7,825 nt of DNA from CAWEPK01 sp049521495 (GTDB lineage Bacteria; Desulfobacterota; Syntrophorhabdia; Syntrophorhabdales; WCHB1-27), in the NCBI GenBank assembly GCA_049521495.1, contig JBEKOT010000115.1, positions 1 to 7,825 on the forward strand, given 5' to 3'. The notes under the pieces are model-generated. The model was given only the letters and a program-made list of their open reading frames with translations, did not search any database and was not told the DNA's origin. Made by a program: the position numbers and the translations under genes. Positions 7,068-7,825 of the stretch are shown here, in pieces. The number at the start of each line of letters is the position of its first letter. Position 1 is the first letter of the stretch.

Positions 7068-7514
7068 GTGAAGACTATAAGCACCAACAGGAAGGCCTTC
7101 CACAACTACAAGGTGGAAGAGAAGTACGAGGCGGGCGTAGCCCTTTCGGGGACCGAGGTCAAGGCGCTCAGGGAGGGCAAGGCGAACCTGAACGACAGTT
7201 TCGCCAAAGTGAAAAACGGCGAGCTTTTTCTCGTGAACGCCCATATCAGCCCTTATTCCTGCGGCAATATTTATAACCACGAGCCGAAACGCGACAGAAA
7301 GCTCCTCATGCACCGCTTCGAGCTGAACCGCCTGTACGGTAAAGTGAAGGAAAGGGGCTACACACTCATTCCGCTCTCCATGTATTTCAACGACCGGAAC
7401 AGGGTGAAACTGGAGATCGGTCTGGCAAAGGGGAAGACTACCGTCGACAAACGCCATGCCATAAAGGCGAAAGACGAGAAAAGGATCAACGAGCGCGAAG
7501 GACGCTCAAGATGA
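7068..7514 (+). CDS. smpB: SsrA-binding protein SmpB
   Basis: SmpB binds the tRNA-like end of tmRNA, delivers it to stalled ribosomes with EF-Tu, and occupies the decoding site where a codon-anticodon pair would be. From the GTG at 7068 the protein has 148 residues and begins MKTISTNRKAFHNY, matching the usual family N-terminus. Family landmarks follow in order: EEKYEAGVALSGTEVKALR, KANLNDSFAKV, AHISPYS, KRDRKLLMHRFEL, LYGKVKERGYTLIPLSMYF and a DKR in the C-terminal tail, which is basic as needed to reach the mRNA channel. An in-frame ATG at 7050 would add six residues (MCYNII) but overlaps the -10 element and has no ribosome binding site. The GTG also lacks a Shine-Dalgarno sequence, which fits a leaderless message. 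The gene ends 4 nt before ssrA, its functional partner. Confidence 0.95.
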   Translation: MKTISTNRKAFHNYKVEEKYEAGVALSGTEVKALREGKANLNDSFAKVKNGELFLVNAHISPYSCGNIYNHEPKRDRKLLMHRFELNRLYGKVKERGYTLIPLSMYFNDRNRVKLEIGLAKGKTTVDKRHAIKAKDEKRINEREGRSR

Positions 7515-7518
7515 TAAT

Positions 7519-7825
7519 GGGGGCGAATGGTCTCGACAGGGAAAGAAGGGTCAAGGAGGCATGCCGGGGTTCTATCTGCCCGCTATCAGGTAGAGCTAAA
7601 CACAAACGCAGAAACAGACTACGCACTGGCCGCTTAGGGCGGCCACATCCGCTGGACTTTCCTCCCGCTTCAAGTCCAACCGGGTGTAATGCAAGTGGGA
7701 TAGCCTTTCTCGATACCTGTGAAGAAAGGCGAAGCTTTGCAGGCTGGGATGAGAGGAAACCTGTCGGCGAGTGTCCTCGATTCCGAGATCCAATACGCCG
7801 ACTAAGCATGTAGGCTCCTTCGGCT
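7519..7825 (+). ncRNA. ssrA: tmRNA (ssrA), 3' end missing at window edge
   Basis: tmRNA acts as both tRNA and mRNA in trans-translation. The 5' end is recognised from GGGGGCGAATGGTCTCGACA at 7519-7538, the acceptor strand and D-arm analogue of one-piece tmRNA. A short reading frame ends in DYALAA and TAG (7617-7637). Paired segments consistent with the pseudoknots are visible: CTATCTG (7572-7578) with CAGGTAG (7587-7593, one G-U pair) before the tag, then TGGACTT (7653-7659) with AAGTCCA (7672-7678), GCCTTTC (7703-7709) with GAAAGGC (7724-7730), and GTCGGCG (7763-7769) with CGCCGAC (7796-7802). The conserved CTAAGCATGTAG follows at 7802-7813. The T-arm, the 3' acceptor strand and the CCA end are not in the window; roughly 50-60 nt are probably missing. 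There is no room for a promoter in the 4-nt gap after smpB, so the RNA is probably cut from a smpB-ssrA transcript. Confidence 0.95.
7608..7637 (+). other. tmRNA proteolysis-tag reading frame
   Basis: In frame, GCA at 7608 begins AETDYALAA and stops at TAG 7635-7637. The terminal ALAA is the signal recognised by ClpXP-type proteases, and the YALAA ending equals that of E. coli. Upstream in-frame codons read Asn-Thr-Asn, so the tag may begin a few codons earlier; aligned to the E. coli tag, the ACA at 7602 falls opposite its first codon. The end of the tag is certain, the resume codon is not. Confidence 0.7.

Noticed and set aside
7513..7518. GATAAT immediately before the tmRNA as its own -10 element
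   Set aside because: It abuts the tmRNA 5' base, so transcription from it would start about 6 nt inside the acceptor strand and could not make a functional 5' end.
7511..7813. Open frames on both strands across the right edge (about 100 codons)
   Set aside because: They lie within the tmRNA gene, whose 5' motif, tag frame and paired segments explain the sequence.

Overview
The window is a compact, gene-dense, GC-rich bacterial chromosome segment with every supported gene on the + strand. In order it holds a B12-binding-type radical SAM protein of unknown function, selA (selenocysteine synthase), an RluD-family rRNA pseudouridine synthase, pgeF/yfiH (laccase-domain purine nucleoside phosphorylase), an NtrY-type membrane sensor histidine kinase, smpB, and the 5' and central part of ssrA (tmRNA), which runs off the right edge. 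I see no mobile element, CRISPR array, tRNA gene or phage gene.

Organism: the codon use (many AGG/AGA arginine and ATA isoleucine codons in GC-rich DNA), the selenocysteine pathway gene, the corrinoid-type radical SAM protein and the NtrY-type kinase suggest an anaerobic Gram-negative bacterium, for example in the Desulfobacterota or Nitrospirota. This is inference; no marker gene here fixes the taxon.

Layout: bases 1-45 are a short leader that may include the first codons of a divergent gene. From 46 to 6999 five genes form one unbroken chain in which every junction overlaps: 4 nt (radical SAM/selA, using the preferred selA start), 11 nt (selA/rluD), 11 nt (rluD/pgeF) and 4 nt (pgeF/kinase). 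They are therefore probably one operon with translational coupling. A C-rich spacer of 68 nt (7000-7067) follows, ending in a consensus extended -10 promoter whose predicted +1 falls on the GTG start codon of smpB. Only 4 nt separate the smpB stop codon from the first base of ssrA.

How the genes work together: smpB and ssrA are the two core components of trans-translation, which rescues stalled ribosomes. selA converts Ser-tRNA(Sec) to Sec-tRNA(Sec), and the RluD-type enzyme modifies rRNA, so much of the window serves translation. The kinase and the radical SAM protein are the parts whose targets the sequence does not reveal. The window is mostly recognisable housekeeping genes. The points that deserve attention are the possible leaderless smpB transcript, the near-fused smpB-ssrA arrangement, the slippery pgeF/kinase junction, the kinase lacking an adjacent response regulator, and the coupling of an uncharacterised radical SAM enzyme to selA.
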